Shown here: one piece after another, positions 34,733-45,407 of the stretch | Numbering within the stretch: the stretch's first letter is position 1 | Layout of the letters: each line of letters starts with the position of its first letter | From: Gnetum montanum | Taxonomy: Eukaryota; Streptophyta; Gnetopsida; Gnetales; Gnetaceae | Direction of reading: 5' to 3' | NCBI GenBank assembly: GCA_015680685.1 | Contig: MNCI01009462.1 | Location: 2,724 to 66,723 of the forward strand | DNA: 64,000 nt | Made by a program: the position numbers and the translations under genes | Notes under the pieces: model-generated | What the model saw: only the letters and a program-made list of their open reading frames with translations | Told to the model about the DNA's origin: nothing | Database searches by the model: none

Positions 34733-35573
34733 TGATGAGTGGCGAGGTACCCCTACACTCAACCATATGAATATGAGCATTTCACGCACGATCTGGTCGA
34801 ACTCTGCAAACATACTAGTTGTGGTATCTAGACAATTACTCTTACGTATGGTTTAGTCCAAAGTGAGGTGTATGGTGCATTCCTATACTACTACTACTCC
34901 TCTGTATGATAGAAAATAATATCGACTAACTAGGAGAGGGAGAGAGTGAGAGAGAATCTAACTAGCCTAAGTGTGATGAGCATCCGTTCCTCAATCATCT
35001 ATACACATCTTGGACCTCGTGCATGACTACCACTGGGATTACCAAGCGCATGGCCTAAGTACGCTATTGGGTTACCAAGTAGTCACACTTGAATGCTCGT
35101 GATTAAGTCGTACTCATTCCGCGTTTAATAGGAGTTTATGGTAAAGAGATATTAACTAAGAAAGTAGTAAATAATAATAAAAATTAAATAAATAAATAAA
35201 TAAGCTAAGTGGATGCTGCAATGATGAAGTAATCTCGATCTTTATTGCTGGTCATGTGTGTGTCCAAGTACATCACACTCGAATAAGGATGTCGTACAAT
35301 TACAATCATCACACTGCAGGCATGCACTGGGAGAAAAGGGTTGAGAAGAAAACTGACAAAGAGACTCTACAAAACTACTTAACTTAACTTCTAAAGACTA
35401 ATTGGACCCTTACTAAATCTGCCTACTTCTTATTTATATATGAGGAAGCAAGCCGCGATATCGTGTACTCGATATTAGGGGTCCGATATCAGGACCTATC
35501 AGACTTGGTATCTTGTATCAGGGTTCCAATAACAAGGGTCTGATAACAAGGCCTGATAGACCATGACTCATCA
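34733..35573 (-). repeat. 3' LTR of the LARD-like element
   Basis: On plus it runs TGATGAGTGG...GACTCATCA, so the ends form an 8-bp inverted repeat (TGATGAGT/ACTCATCA). A TATA-like TATATAAATAAG is on minus near 35440-35455. Relative to the other LTR it lacks about 47 bp near 34845 (the agatcgcagttcattg segment). Confidence 0.8.
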
Positions 35574-35679
35574 TACCCCCATGACTGAATAACAACTCGT
35601 CCTCGAGTTAAAGAAAGTGAGGAAAAATTTCAATTGATTACACAGTGGATAGGTATGGGATTATTGACTGACTAGGAAT

Positions 35680-36010
35680 TTATTTATTCCATAGTGGAGA
35701 ATTAAACAAAATTTGGACATAAACACAAAAGACAAAACTTGTGGAACTCATGGGGTTCCCAGTAGTGGTGGCTCCTCTATGGGTGCCTCTCCTTTGTCCT
35801 GCACAATCAGGCATCTGAGATTGATACTGTTCAAGAAGCGCTTGACGTTTCTCCTCTTCTATCCAAGGATTATGAGCCGTCCATGCTGATGTTCCAATGT
35901 TTGATGGAGTCGACACTTTCCATGAACATGGCAATTGCGGGAACACTTGATTGGCCTTGACATGTTATGCCGCAAATAGCCATCATTCCTCTTCATAGGC
36001 TTGGGCCTTG
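35680..36010 (-). pseudogene. Conserved accessory ORF of the LARD-like family, copy 1
   Basis: The minus translation shows EVKAQAYEEE, VKANQVFPQLPCSW, GTSAWTAHNPWIEEEKRQALLEQYQ (one open stretch from 35946), after two upstream stops. The same protein, with clear substitutions, is encoded at 61082-61543 next to another copy of the LTR. Function unknown: no enzyme motif; a Glu/Lys-rich coiled-coil-like stretch precedes the PQLPCSW block. Confidence 0.65.
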
Positions 36011-37529
36011 ACCTCTCCACCTTCTTCTTGGATAGATTATGTAGTAAAAGGAGTTCCATGATGGATGTTGAGTGATTATGCCTCTTGCTCTGCATGTTCT
36101 ACATGAAGTCCTTGGCCTCTGCCTCCCCCTGGTCATTCGATTGCACCTTGAGAAGGTCCTCTTTGTTGTCTTCTTTTAGGGGTCATTTATAATCACACAA
36201 AGATCAATTGTTAGTAAGGTTATTGAAAAAAGTTCAATGATTGCATACCTTACTCATTGCCTTTAATAAATGTTGAATTCTTTGCTTAGTGTGATTTTAG
36301 AATTAAAAATTTTGTTTAAGGAAGTTGCCCTAAAAGTTTAATGTCGGACCTGGTTTGTTTAGGTGACACATAAAAGGACCTAGTTCTGAGGAATGTTTGA
36401 TAAAATGATGGCAAAGGAAAGAATAGATTTCGCAATGAAGTACTCAAAGGGTATAAGATGATGTGGTGGTATGCAACAAGTACAAATTGCAAAATTCACA
36501 CAAGTGAGTCCTCCCCAAAGCAGGTTCCAACCTATAATGCCCTTGCGTAACCACACCTTAAAATTTCTATAGGCACTAGAAGGGTTAAATCTAATCCATG
36601 CCAGCTTCACAAAACACACACATGTAGATACCACCAGAATGAGGTAAGAATTCTACGCTATACGAGACATGAGCTACAATTACATGAACAGTGAGATGAG
36701 ACGAACTATAGAAGGGATTGTAGAGATTGGGATATGAGGTAACTGACCCAAGGCATAGTGAATCCTACATGTAAAGCATGATTAATGTGTCACTAACCCG
36801 TCATTCCAAGATCAGGACCAAGTCCATTCCTCTGATCAGTGACACCGGATTGTTTCATTCCATGATGAGTGACTATGAGAGTACTAGAACAACAAGGCAT
36901 ACGATCACTTGGCATTTTGTTCAAGGAAGAAGTGATTTTTGCTTTGTGGCACTTCCTTTTTTTTTTTATTGCTAAATCTAGAGATGCCACCAACCTTTAG
37001 GCATTGGTGCATGTCTTTCCAGTGGGACCCCCTAGAACATCATTGGATTTTTGAGTGCCTTTTGATTACTCTTACTCCCATTTTGTGTTAGATCTACAAG
37101 GATCTTAGTACAACCTCATTTCGTAATAACTCTCACAAAAGTCACCAAAGAGAATCCGCAAGTCTTCTTGATCTCACACCTTAATCATTCCCTCTTGATC
37201 CATCCTTCTTCATTCTAGGTACAATGAACACAAATTTAATTTTAAGTTTTAGAATGTCAAGAATATCACTGTACCCTCGACAGAACCTCTTATTTGTAGA
37301 ATGGATGAGTGGGTGTAATGGGCTCACTGTCCAAATAATTGATCACTCGAGACTCAATAACATAGAACAACACCTCAACCAACGAGTCACATGAGTGTTT
37401 TATTCATAGATGAGATTACTCATAAAAATATAAAAAGACAAAAAGATAAAACAATAAATTAAAAGGTGAAAAATTAAAGAAACAAAAATATTTATTAATT
37501 TTGTGTTGTTAGAATGGAGGATACCCCCC

Positions 37530-38717
37530 TTAGCTAAACAGTTGAGCATGGCTAGAATTAATAAATGGAAGGTGGGGATCCTTGCATGTTGGAAATATCG
37601 AAACTTGGTTACACTTACCCCATTGGGGTTCACACACCTTATTATAGTAAACATAGTGGGGTAATTTATAAGATGTGGTTCCCGGATAAAGAGTTGACCC
37701 ACTATGATACTTGGGACCGTAAGATGGTATGCAAGGATCAGGATATCGCTCTCCATGGTTGTATTCATTAGGCCATATGGTTGTTGGAGTGTTAATCGGT
37801 GGCCCTGATGAAGTAACACGAGGCGTTGGGTTCGAAGAGAAGGGTGCACCACAATGTTGGACTTGTGCCGAGTTGGAGAATGCAGTGGCCTTGGAATTGT
37901 GTTGTCCCTTCCTATGGTCATGTCTAAAGAAGGGACGCCTTCGATATTGAGGAGGTCTCTCACTACTGTTGACAATAGTAGCACAAGTAACGTTCGTGGG
38001 TTGTTGGTGTGGTGTAGACACTTCAAGAACAGTTGGTGGCAATGTAGAAGGAGGGAAAGGATCAAAACATTAAAATCTAGGAGAAGTGTAAGGTACACAA
38101 GGCAGTGGTTGTGTTAAGGACATGGGCTGATAGTACTAAGGAGAATAATAATGCGGCGAGGTAGAGTATGTTGACCCAGTTGGGGAAACAAGGTGTTGGA
38201 CTAGATAAGCATTTAGATTCAAATGATCCAAAGGGTGTCTCCAGTTTAGGGATGGTTTCCCCCATGACTGGGATTGTTGCCACTGTGATGGAACATAGTA
38301 CCTCTGTACAAACTTTGGGTGTAACGAGCTTCCCCAATGCTCATATAAATGTAACAAGATTGGACATTGGCCCTTGGGGTGATCGTACAGGCAAATGTTG
38401 CATTCATACGTATGATTGGCAGTTGAGCTTTTATTTTCTTCATCCCTTCTTTCCAATTTTCTAATGATATTTTGTCCTACTTCTCGAGTTGTCAAAACTC
38501 TATCTCCAATAATATTGATATAATCTCCACATTTTTTATGCATCCATTCCAGCATCTTATTGATCTTTGCCTCGATTTCACCTAATGATTGTTGTACTGG
38601 CAAAGATGGTTCTTCCTCCTTGAGATAGGTCGATTTCACCTTTTTATGATTATGGACCTCTATTAAGTTGAGATTTTGGTCCCGTTGATGTTTTTCAACA
38701 CTCTCCCATCTAGCCAT
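37530..38717 (-). pseudogene. gag: gag of the LARD-like element
   Basis: One minus frame from 38717 to 37530 with two internal stops (38136 and about 38080). The first half is charged and helical. It carries a zinc-knuckle-like ECNICLYDHPKGQCPIL at about 38400-38350, then LHLYEHWGSSLHPKFVQRYY. The second half is Pro/Thr/Ser/Tyr-rich. The upstream part is lost in the N block. A diverged homologue of the same knuckle segment is in the older element at 41492-41280. Confidence 0.75.
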
Positions 38718-38800
38718 TTCTCCTTCTTCTTTTGCTACCCGCTTAATAAGCTCTTGGAATTGATGGATTCGTAGTTCATATAGTTGACCTTGGGCATACA

Positions 38801-39403
38801 NNNNNNNNNNNNNNNNNNNNNNNNNNNNNNNNNNNNNNNNNNNNNNNNNNNNNNNNNNNNNNNNNNNNNNNNNNNNNNNNNNNNNNNNNNNNNNNNNNNN
38901 NNNNNNNNNNNNNNNNNNNNNNNNNNNNNNNNNNNNNNNNNNNNNNNNNNNNNNNNNNNNNNNNNNNNNNNNNNNNNNNNNNNNNNNNNNNNNNNNNNNN
39001 NNNNNNNNNNNNNNNNNNNNNNNNNNNNNNNNNNNNNNNNNNNNNNNNNNNNNNNNNNNNNNNNNNNNNNNNNNNNNNNNNNNNNNNNNNNNNNNNNNNN
39101 NNNNNNNNNNNNNNNNNNNNNNNNNNNNNNNNNNNNNNNNNNNNNNNNNNNNNNNNNNNNNNNNNNNNNNNNNNNNNNNNNNNNNNNNNNNNNNNNNNNN
39201 NNNNNNNNNNNNNNNNNNNNNNNNNNNNNNNNNNNNNNNNNNNNNNNNNNNNNNNNNNNNNNNNNNNNNNNNNNNNNNNNNNNNNNNNNNNNNNNNNNNN
39301 NNNNNNNNNNNNNNNNNNNNNNNNNNNNNNNNNNNNNNNNNNNNNNNNNNNNNNNNNNNNNNNNNNNNNNNNNNNNNNNNNNNNNNNNNNNNNNNNNNNN
39401 NNN
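38801..39403. other. Assembly gap (603 N) inside the LARD-like element
   Basis: A run of N covering the 5' part of gag and leader of the element. Confidence 0.95.
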
Positions 39404-39541
39404 TGTGAAATTGTGTGTGAATTTATATGTGACTTTTTATAATTATTTCTTCCTAAAAGATATATCGTTAATTCCTATACAGCGACCTTGTATGATATAA
39501 CTAATCTAGATAACTAGCACCGTCCCCAACAACTACACTAA

Positions 39542-40357
39542 TGATGAGTGGCAAGGTACCCCTACACTCAGCCATACGAATACGAGTGTTTCACGCATGA
39601 TCCAGTCGAACTTCGTAGATGGACTAGTTGTGGTATCTAGACAGTTACTCTTAGATCGCAGTTCATTGTCTTTCCACCTGGACTAGTATTGGCTTGTCAC
39701 GTATGGTTTAGTCTAGAGTGAGGTGTATGGTGTGTTCCTATACTACTACTACTCCTGGGTATGATAGAAAATAATATTGACTAATTAGGAGAGGGAGAGA
39801 GTGAGAGAGAATCTAACTAGCCTAAGTGCGATGAGCATTCGTTCCTCAATCATCTATACACATCTTGGACCTCGTGCACGACTACCACTAGGATTACCAA
39901 GCGCACGGCCTAAGTACACTACTGGGTTACCAAGTAGTCACACTTGAATGCTCGTGATTAAGTCGTACTCTTTCCACGTTTAATAGGAGTTTAGGGTAAA
40001 GAGATATTAACTAAGAAAGCATTAAATAACATTAACAATTAAATAAATAAATAATTACGCTAAGTGGATGCTGCAATGATGAAGTAATCTCGATCTTTAT
40101 TGCCGATCATGTGCATGTCCAAGTACGTCACACTCGAATAAGGATGTCGTACAATTACAGTCATCACACTGTGAGCATGCACTGGGAGAAAAGGGTTGAA
40201 AAGAAAACTAACAAAGAGACTCTACAAAACTACTTAACTTAACTTCTAAAGACTAATTGGACCCTTACTAAATCTGCCTACTTCTTATTTATAGATGAGG
40301 AAGCAGGTCGCGATATCACGTACACGATATTGGGGGCCGATAACAGGGGTCTGATAT
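39542..40357 (-). repeat. 5' LTR of the LARD-like element, truncated at a single N
   Basis: Starts TGATGAGTGGCAAGGTACC on plus and follows the 34733-35573 LTR closely, with an extra segment near 39655-39700. It is cut at 40358 by one N, after which the sequence is the older element's protease. On minus, the sequence after the LTR (TTGTTGGGGACGGTGC) is the probable primer-binding site, tRNA not assigned. Confidence 0.75.
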
Positions 40358-40379
40358 NCACTTATGGTCATAATTACAT

Positions 40380-40740
40380 CCTCCACTTGTCCAAGTGGAA
40401 CAATGATTGACTAATCTTCTAGCTCTTATCTAATGTTATTCTTTTTCAATGGATGGAGATTCTAGGCCTTATACATATCTTATGAAATAAGATTTAATCC
40501 TAACCCAAAATCTAGTAGAGCCTTGCATAGTTTATGTCTTGTGATTTGTAGATAAACTAAAGGACTCCAAGATCTACTCCATTCTTAGGAAGTGCTCCTT
40601 GCTTTGATTCAATGGATTACCAATTATGTAAGCATGAAAATTGTTAGATTCTTCTTTACAGATGGTGGAAGCATAGTGTTTTCCTAAGGATTGTGTATGG
40701 ATGGGACAGAGTCAGATGCAATCCCCATCTTTTAAACCTT
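40380..40740 (-). pseudogene. Ty3/gypsy protease remnant of the older element
   Basis: The minus translation contains KALLDFGLGLNLIS and then PLGQVEDVIMTIS, corresponding to the LxDLGASINLMP and PxGVVEDVLVKV landmarks of plant gypsy proteases. Stops are frequent. The frame ends at the insertion border near 40360. Confidence 0.65.
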
Positions 40741-41149
40741 TTCTAGGCTTGCCCTAAAGAATAGATGTTTCTTGGATCTTGGCTCACTTATTATCACATC
40801 CTCTTATGTGGTGACTACCCTGGTTGCACTCTTTTGTTGTGGTTGTGTTGGTAGTTCTCCTTGCATGACTAGTGACGATACTGGCAGTAAAGTGTTATGA
40901 GGTTGAAGTGAGAAACCAACCACTCCTTAGGGTGTGGCAAAATTCATATCCATGTGTGAGGTAGTGGGTCTATGATACTTTGGTGGATAGTAGGGTGAGG
41001 AAGCATGAACAAAAGTGTTCCCAAGAGAGATTGGACATTGTACATAATATCCATAAGGATCAAGCTACCTGTATGAATACTATTGCCTTGGTGGTAGCAT
41101 TCCCCATGCTTATGATTATTGCCACTGTTGTTGGTATTGCTCTTGTAGT

Positions 41150-41385
41150 TAAGGATAAGCCCTGCTTGGATCATACAATTGTTGGTAGGGCTATCAAAGA
41201 TTACCTTGTGGATAAAGTAATCGTTTGGGCATTTGTTTTTTTAACAAACTTTAAATCAAGTACATATGCCCTGCTTGGATCATACATTTGTTGGTAGGGC
41301 TATCAGAGATTGCCTTGTGGATAAAGTAATCGTTTGGACATCTATTTTTTTAACAAACTTTAAATTAAATACATATGCCTCGAAC
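41150..41385. repeat. Tandem duplication of about 115 bp
   Basis: ccctgcttggatcatacaattg (41159) and ccctgcttggatcatacatttg (41270) start two adjacent copies that share gttggtagggctatca, ttgtggataaagtaatcgtt and aacaaactttaaat. They differ at about ten positions, so this is an old duplication and not an assembly error. Confidence 0.75.
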
Positions 41386-42480
41386 TCTTGTAAGTGGACC
41401 ATAAGAGTGCAACATCCCTTAGGATGTTCATATTGGAACACTTTACATCCTTCATCATCTTCTGAACTAGAGTTCATTATTTTCTCTACCACAACAACTT
41501 TTCCTTTATGCTTGTAGTTTTCATGTCCATTGTCTCTTCTCTTCTTCTTGTCTTTGCTTCTATTTGAGGATTGTTCAATCTTTTACTCTACTATCTTAGT
41601 AATGTAGCAAACTTCTACCGAATCCTAGATTTTCTCTACCTTTGTTGCAATGTCATTAATTGATTTCTAAATTGGTAGAGTCTTTCACTAGATCATATCT
41701 TCTAAGGTTTCTTCTTCTTGTGATTCACATATCCTTATATCCCTCTTTCTTATTACTAGATCTTTGTTATACTCTTCAGCTGATTCTGTTTTCCTTAACT
41801 CTCCTTCCTCTTTCCCCACTTGGTCTATGTGTCTTTGGTTTTGATGAGCTATCATTTCATATAGTCTACCTTGAGCATATACCCCAAGGGTCTCTCTTGT
41901 CTTGTTTCTTAACCCATCGATGATGTGTCAAAGTTATTTCCTTTGAGAAGATCCATGGCTTGGGCATTTAGGTAATAAAGAGTAGTTACTATCCATTACT
42001 GCATCAAGGAATTCATGTGTCCCTTATTTCCATCCTTAAATCTATTTTCTCAAATTATACATTCTAGTACTCCATCTTCAAATTGGTTGAAGAGTTCTAG
42101 AATGGTACTCCATCTTCAAATTGGTTTTGGTTCTAAGCATTTGAACCAGCTATCTACTTCCTTTATGAGTGTTGTTGGAAACAACTTGAATTTCTACTAA
42201 TCATTTTTGATGTTTTGTAGAACACAAGCATCGTGGAAGGCTTGAAGATGGTGTTGTGGGTCTACATTATATCTGCCTTCAAATTTTAGAATGTTATTCA
42301 TGTCTAGTTACTTGATGCGGCTAACCCTTATATGCCTAATAAGAATGTATATAGCTTCCCTAATGTTGATCATGTTGTGAGTTGTCAATAGGAATTCTTT
42401 GTAGTCTTCGGGTTCGTAGGCTATGTTGTAGTGATAGCCCCTCCGATGCTCATGATACTCTCTCCCCTCATGTCTGATCC
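41280..42480 (-). pseudogene. gag: Ty3/gypsy gag remnant of the older element
   Basis: Minus reading: LKFEGRYNVDPQHHLQAFHDAC (about 42290-42220), KLFPTTLIKEVDSWFKCL, then WSTILELFNQFE, the classic retrotransposon gag core. Near 41450 CKVFQYEHPKGCCTL is a zinc knuckle with one Cys lost, followed by YVFNLKFVKK, like the LARD gag. Stops are scattered throughout. Confidence 0.75.
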
Positions 42481-42539
42481 TTCCTCTACCTTCATCATGG
42501 TTATCTTCTTCTTCATCAAGATATCTTCAATTATGCTAA

Positions 42540-43090
42540 GTGCAACATGGTAAAATGATTGTAATTATATGTCTAAGTGCAATGAAAATGTACAGCTATT
42601 CTATCTTATTGATGATAAACAACCGTTCCTGATTTTCCATACATGTCCTGAGTTGATGTAACCGTTACTAGGATTACCAAGTGATTTCACTACTAAGCGA
42701 ATCAAGCAAAGTCATTATGGGTAACCAAACAATTACACTTTACACTAAAAACCAATTGTACTTATTCTACTTTACCAATAGATATTGACATGTAAAAGAA
42801 CTTAGAAAGTGTAAATGCCTTAATGAAAGTAAACATGCTAAAAAGTAAAATTAAGCCAAGTGAAATGCTACAATGATGAAAAACAATCTCAATCTTTATT
42901 TTCATTCATGAATTACGTCCAAAAACAATCCACTCAAATAAAGATTCTGTACAACAATTGTTAACCACACTACAGGCATTCGCTCTAAGTCACGAAAACA
43001 AACTACAAAAATTTCACGAACTGTTGACCAAGAGTTCTTATTTCGATGCAACAGTGAGTTGGTAGTTATAAGCATGACCACAATCCACTA
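42540..43090 (-). repeat. Diverged LTR remnant related to the LARD family
   Basis: Blocks such as actaggattaccaagtg, gctacaatgatga, tctcaatctttatt and ccactcaaataaagattctgta match 34733-35573 with many differences. Its position before gag on minus suggests the 5' LTR of the older element. Confidence 0.6.
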
Positions 43091-43477
43091 CATCGCATCT
43101 ACAATGATGTATGCAAAGCTACGATATTGTAGGTGGAAGCCAAAAGGATTTTATCAAAGTTCAATTTTTAATATTCTACTTAAATAATAAAAATAGTAGT
43201 GAAATCTCAAAAGACATCATTTGAAAATCTCAACAAGAAGAATGTAGTGGCATGCAAAATAATAAATGGCTTGAAATCTTGTTGCAAAAAACATGTTAGA
43301 GAGATGGCAAAATGAAGTAGAAATACCACCCAAACAAACTATTTTTACCAATAAATCATGCAAGGTAACAGGCATGATCAAGCATAATATCTATATGTAA
43401 AAATTCCAATATCCATACAAGTAACAAATATGATGAAGCAAGATACCTACCTATAACAATTCCAATATTAAAAAATG

Positions 43478-43605
43478 AGGTATTAGCCTAGTGGTAAAAT
43501 GCTTGATTTGGAAGCTCCCATGGTAAAATGCTTGATTTGGAAACTCCCGATCATGGATTCCAATGGGCAACACTTAAGTTCTATAAAAGTTCTAATTGAA
43601 CTATA
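43478..43605 (+). repeat. tRNA-derived SINE-like fragment
   Basis: TTAGCCTAGTGGTAAAATGC resembles a pol III A box and GATCATGGATTCCAATGG a degenerate B box. A 29-bp stretch with tggtaaaatgcttgatttgg is duplicated in between. The block aggtattagcctagt recurs at 58170. Confidence 0.45.
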
Positions 43606-45407
43606 TATCTTCTAATAAAGAGTAAGAACAGAATCACCACATCACAAAATTGAAACTAAAAACATAGAATAATATGCAACATAAAATATATCATGTAAAT
43701 AGTTCAAAACAAAATGTACAAGTGTGTTAACTACAAATGGTAGAAGATAAGCAATATTTATTATTAGAATATTGTGAAATAAATTCCTTTTAATCAAATG
43801 ACAAATCTTTAATCAATCTTTACATGAGCTATTCAAGATTCCAACATTGCTTCTAGGAAACAAATAGAAGAAGCATTCAAGTTACATATGACTATTGAAC
43901 ACATCTATTGTGCTCAAGAATCACTGCAGCTGAAATATTTTGCACAAGTTAGTCTGACAAATCCTTACAATCCTTCAGGTCTATACAACAGTTTAAAATT
44001 TCCAAAACAGCAGCTTTCTTCCGCAACTTCATCTTGGATCAATATTCATACTGAAAGAACTGAAAAAATGGAAAATGAATGAACCGTGCACCTATCATTT
44101 TTCATTTAAAAGCCTATAAATTTCACGGAAAGATCAACAAAACTTCTATGGCTTGCACAAAATCATCGTTAAAGAAGGCTCCAGCAAATTATCTAGAAAT
44201 ATAGAATAAAAGGCCTCCTTTTGTGTCCTCCAGGAAAATCAGATAACGGAACTCATAACCGAGAAGGCCGAATTCCACAAAAGGAAAACGGTAAAAAACG
44301 GACGTAGAAAATGAATATCCATTAGGGACACAATTAAACGTATCGAAGCCATAGACATAAAAATTTTCAAAAAGGAAAGCTGACAGAAAACCAATGTATC
44401 ACGAGTATAGCATACACATTCCACACACCGGCAAACACAAATACCCATGCTCTAAACACAGGAACTTTTAACTCATTGCCTGAAAATACAAGGCTACGGC
44501 AAAAGACATATAGCAAACACGGTCAAGAGACGAACAAAATCAGCAATAGCCTCAACTACCTTTATGGTACGACTTTCGTTAGTTAATTTTCATATAGGAA
44601 GTTTGAAGACAATTCACTGTCATTCAATGATTAGCATAGTAAAGTGCAATGCTAAAGAAAACATGGGAAAACATAAACAAATTACTGCAGAATGGCAATA
44701 ATAGTGTAGTTCCGTGCTTATTTACAATACGTAGAGGAGAAATCCCGATAAATGCTATCATTACATCAATTTATGACACTTCTATGGCACTAATATCGTT
44801 AGATTTTGTATCTCGATAATTACTATGTGAGTTACACACACGAAATTATGAGAAAAATTACAGCATAAAGTAGCAACAAATGACAAACAAAGAAAATGAT
44901 GGATTCCCAAAATTTGTAACACTGTCAACATATACTGAATCAAATGCATTTATAATGTTACAGCGTCTACAAGTCAAATCAGCTTACCAAAGTTTCCAAT
45001 TTTCGTTAGGTTACTATAATGACGAAGAAATGGTGATAGCTGTTAAAAAGTTATCATTACAGTTTAAGAAACCGAATCAAAGTTACAGATCTTTTACAGA
45101 TTCTGGTGCTCGTACACAGTTCTGCTCAAAATACCATCTTCTCCAGCATTTAAACTCGCAATAGGTGAGAAGCAGTCAGCAGAAGTAAACGTAAAATGTG
45201 AATTAAATCTAAATTAATGTTTGATCGTCCTACTTGAACTTAGACTGTCTGCTGGGCATGAAAACGAAACTGTCAGTGTCCTCTCCACCAGTAAGCCATG
45301 GCACAAATCTACTTAATCTAAATTTGAAACTGCAAAAGTGAAAAGCCTTAAAATGAGATATATTTCCAATATGCCCACTCCTCCATGTCTTTCTGAAGAA
45401 GAGGTGT
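43606..45407. other. Intergenic interval downstream of the ARIA-like gene
   Basis: AT-rich, no protein motif on either strand. The part just below 45408 would be the 3' UTR of the minus-strand gene. No repeat family seen elsewhere in the window is evident. Confidence 0.5.

Larger units (their letters stand above)
34733..40357 (-). mobile_element. Non-autonomous LTR retrotransposon (LARD-like) with gag and accessory ORF, minus strand
   Basis: LTRs at 34733-35573 (3') and 39542-40357 (5', clipped by a single N) lie in the same orientation, with about 4 kb between. The internal region encodes gag (38717-37530) and, near the 3' LTR, an accessory ORF (about 36010-35740). No RT, RNase H or integrase motif is present, though 603 bp are N. 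The polypurine tract GTCATGGGGGTA (minus, 35585-35574) precedes the 3' LTR. It is inserted in the protease of the older element and its LTRs are much alike, so it is among the younger layers. Confidence 0.75.
33429..43090 (-). mobile_element. Old minus-strand Ty3/gypsy element, split by a younger insertion
   Basis: Minus-strand order: LTR-like remnant (42540-43090), gag (42480-41280), protease (about 40740-40380), [insertion 34733-40357], linker and RT (34732-33429). The protease reading (KALLDFGLGLNLIS, then GQVEDVIMTIS) stops at the insertion point. The coding region resumes on the other side with acidic linker and RT. Integrase and 3' LTR are missing below 33429. All parts are full of stops. 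Confidence 0.7.

Noticed and set aside
37400-38098. 232-codon minus-strand ORF rich in Leu/His
   Set aside because: It is an alternative frame over the gag of the LARD-like element; the Pro/Thr-rich frame continues the zinc-knuckle gag.
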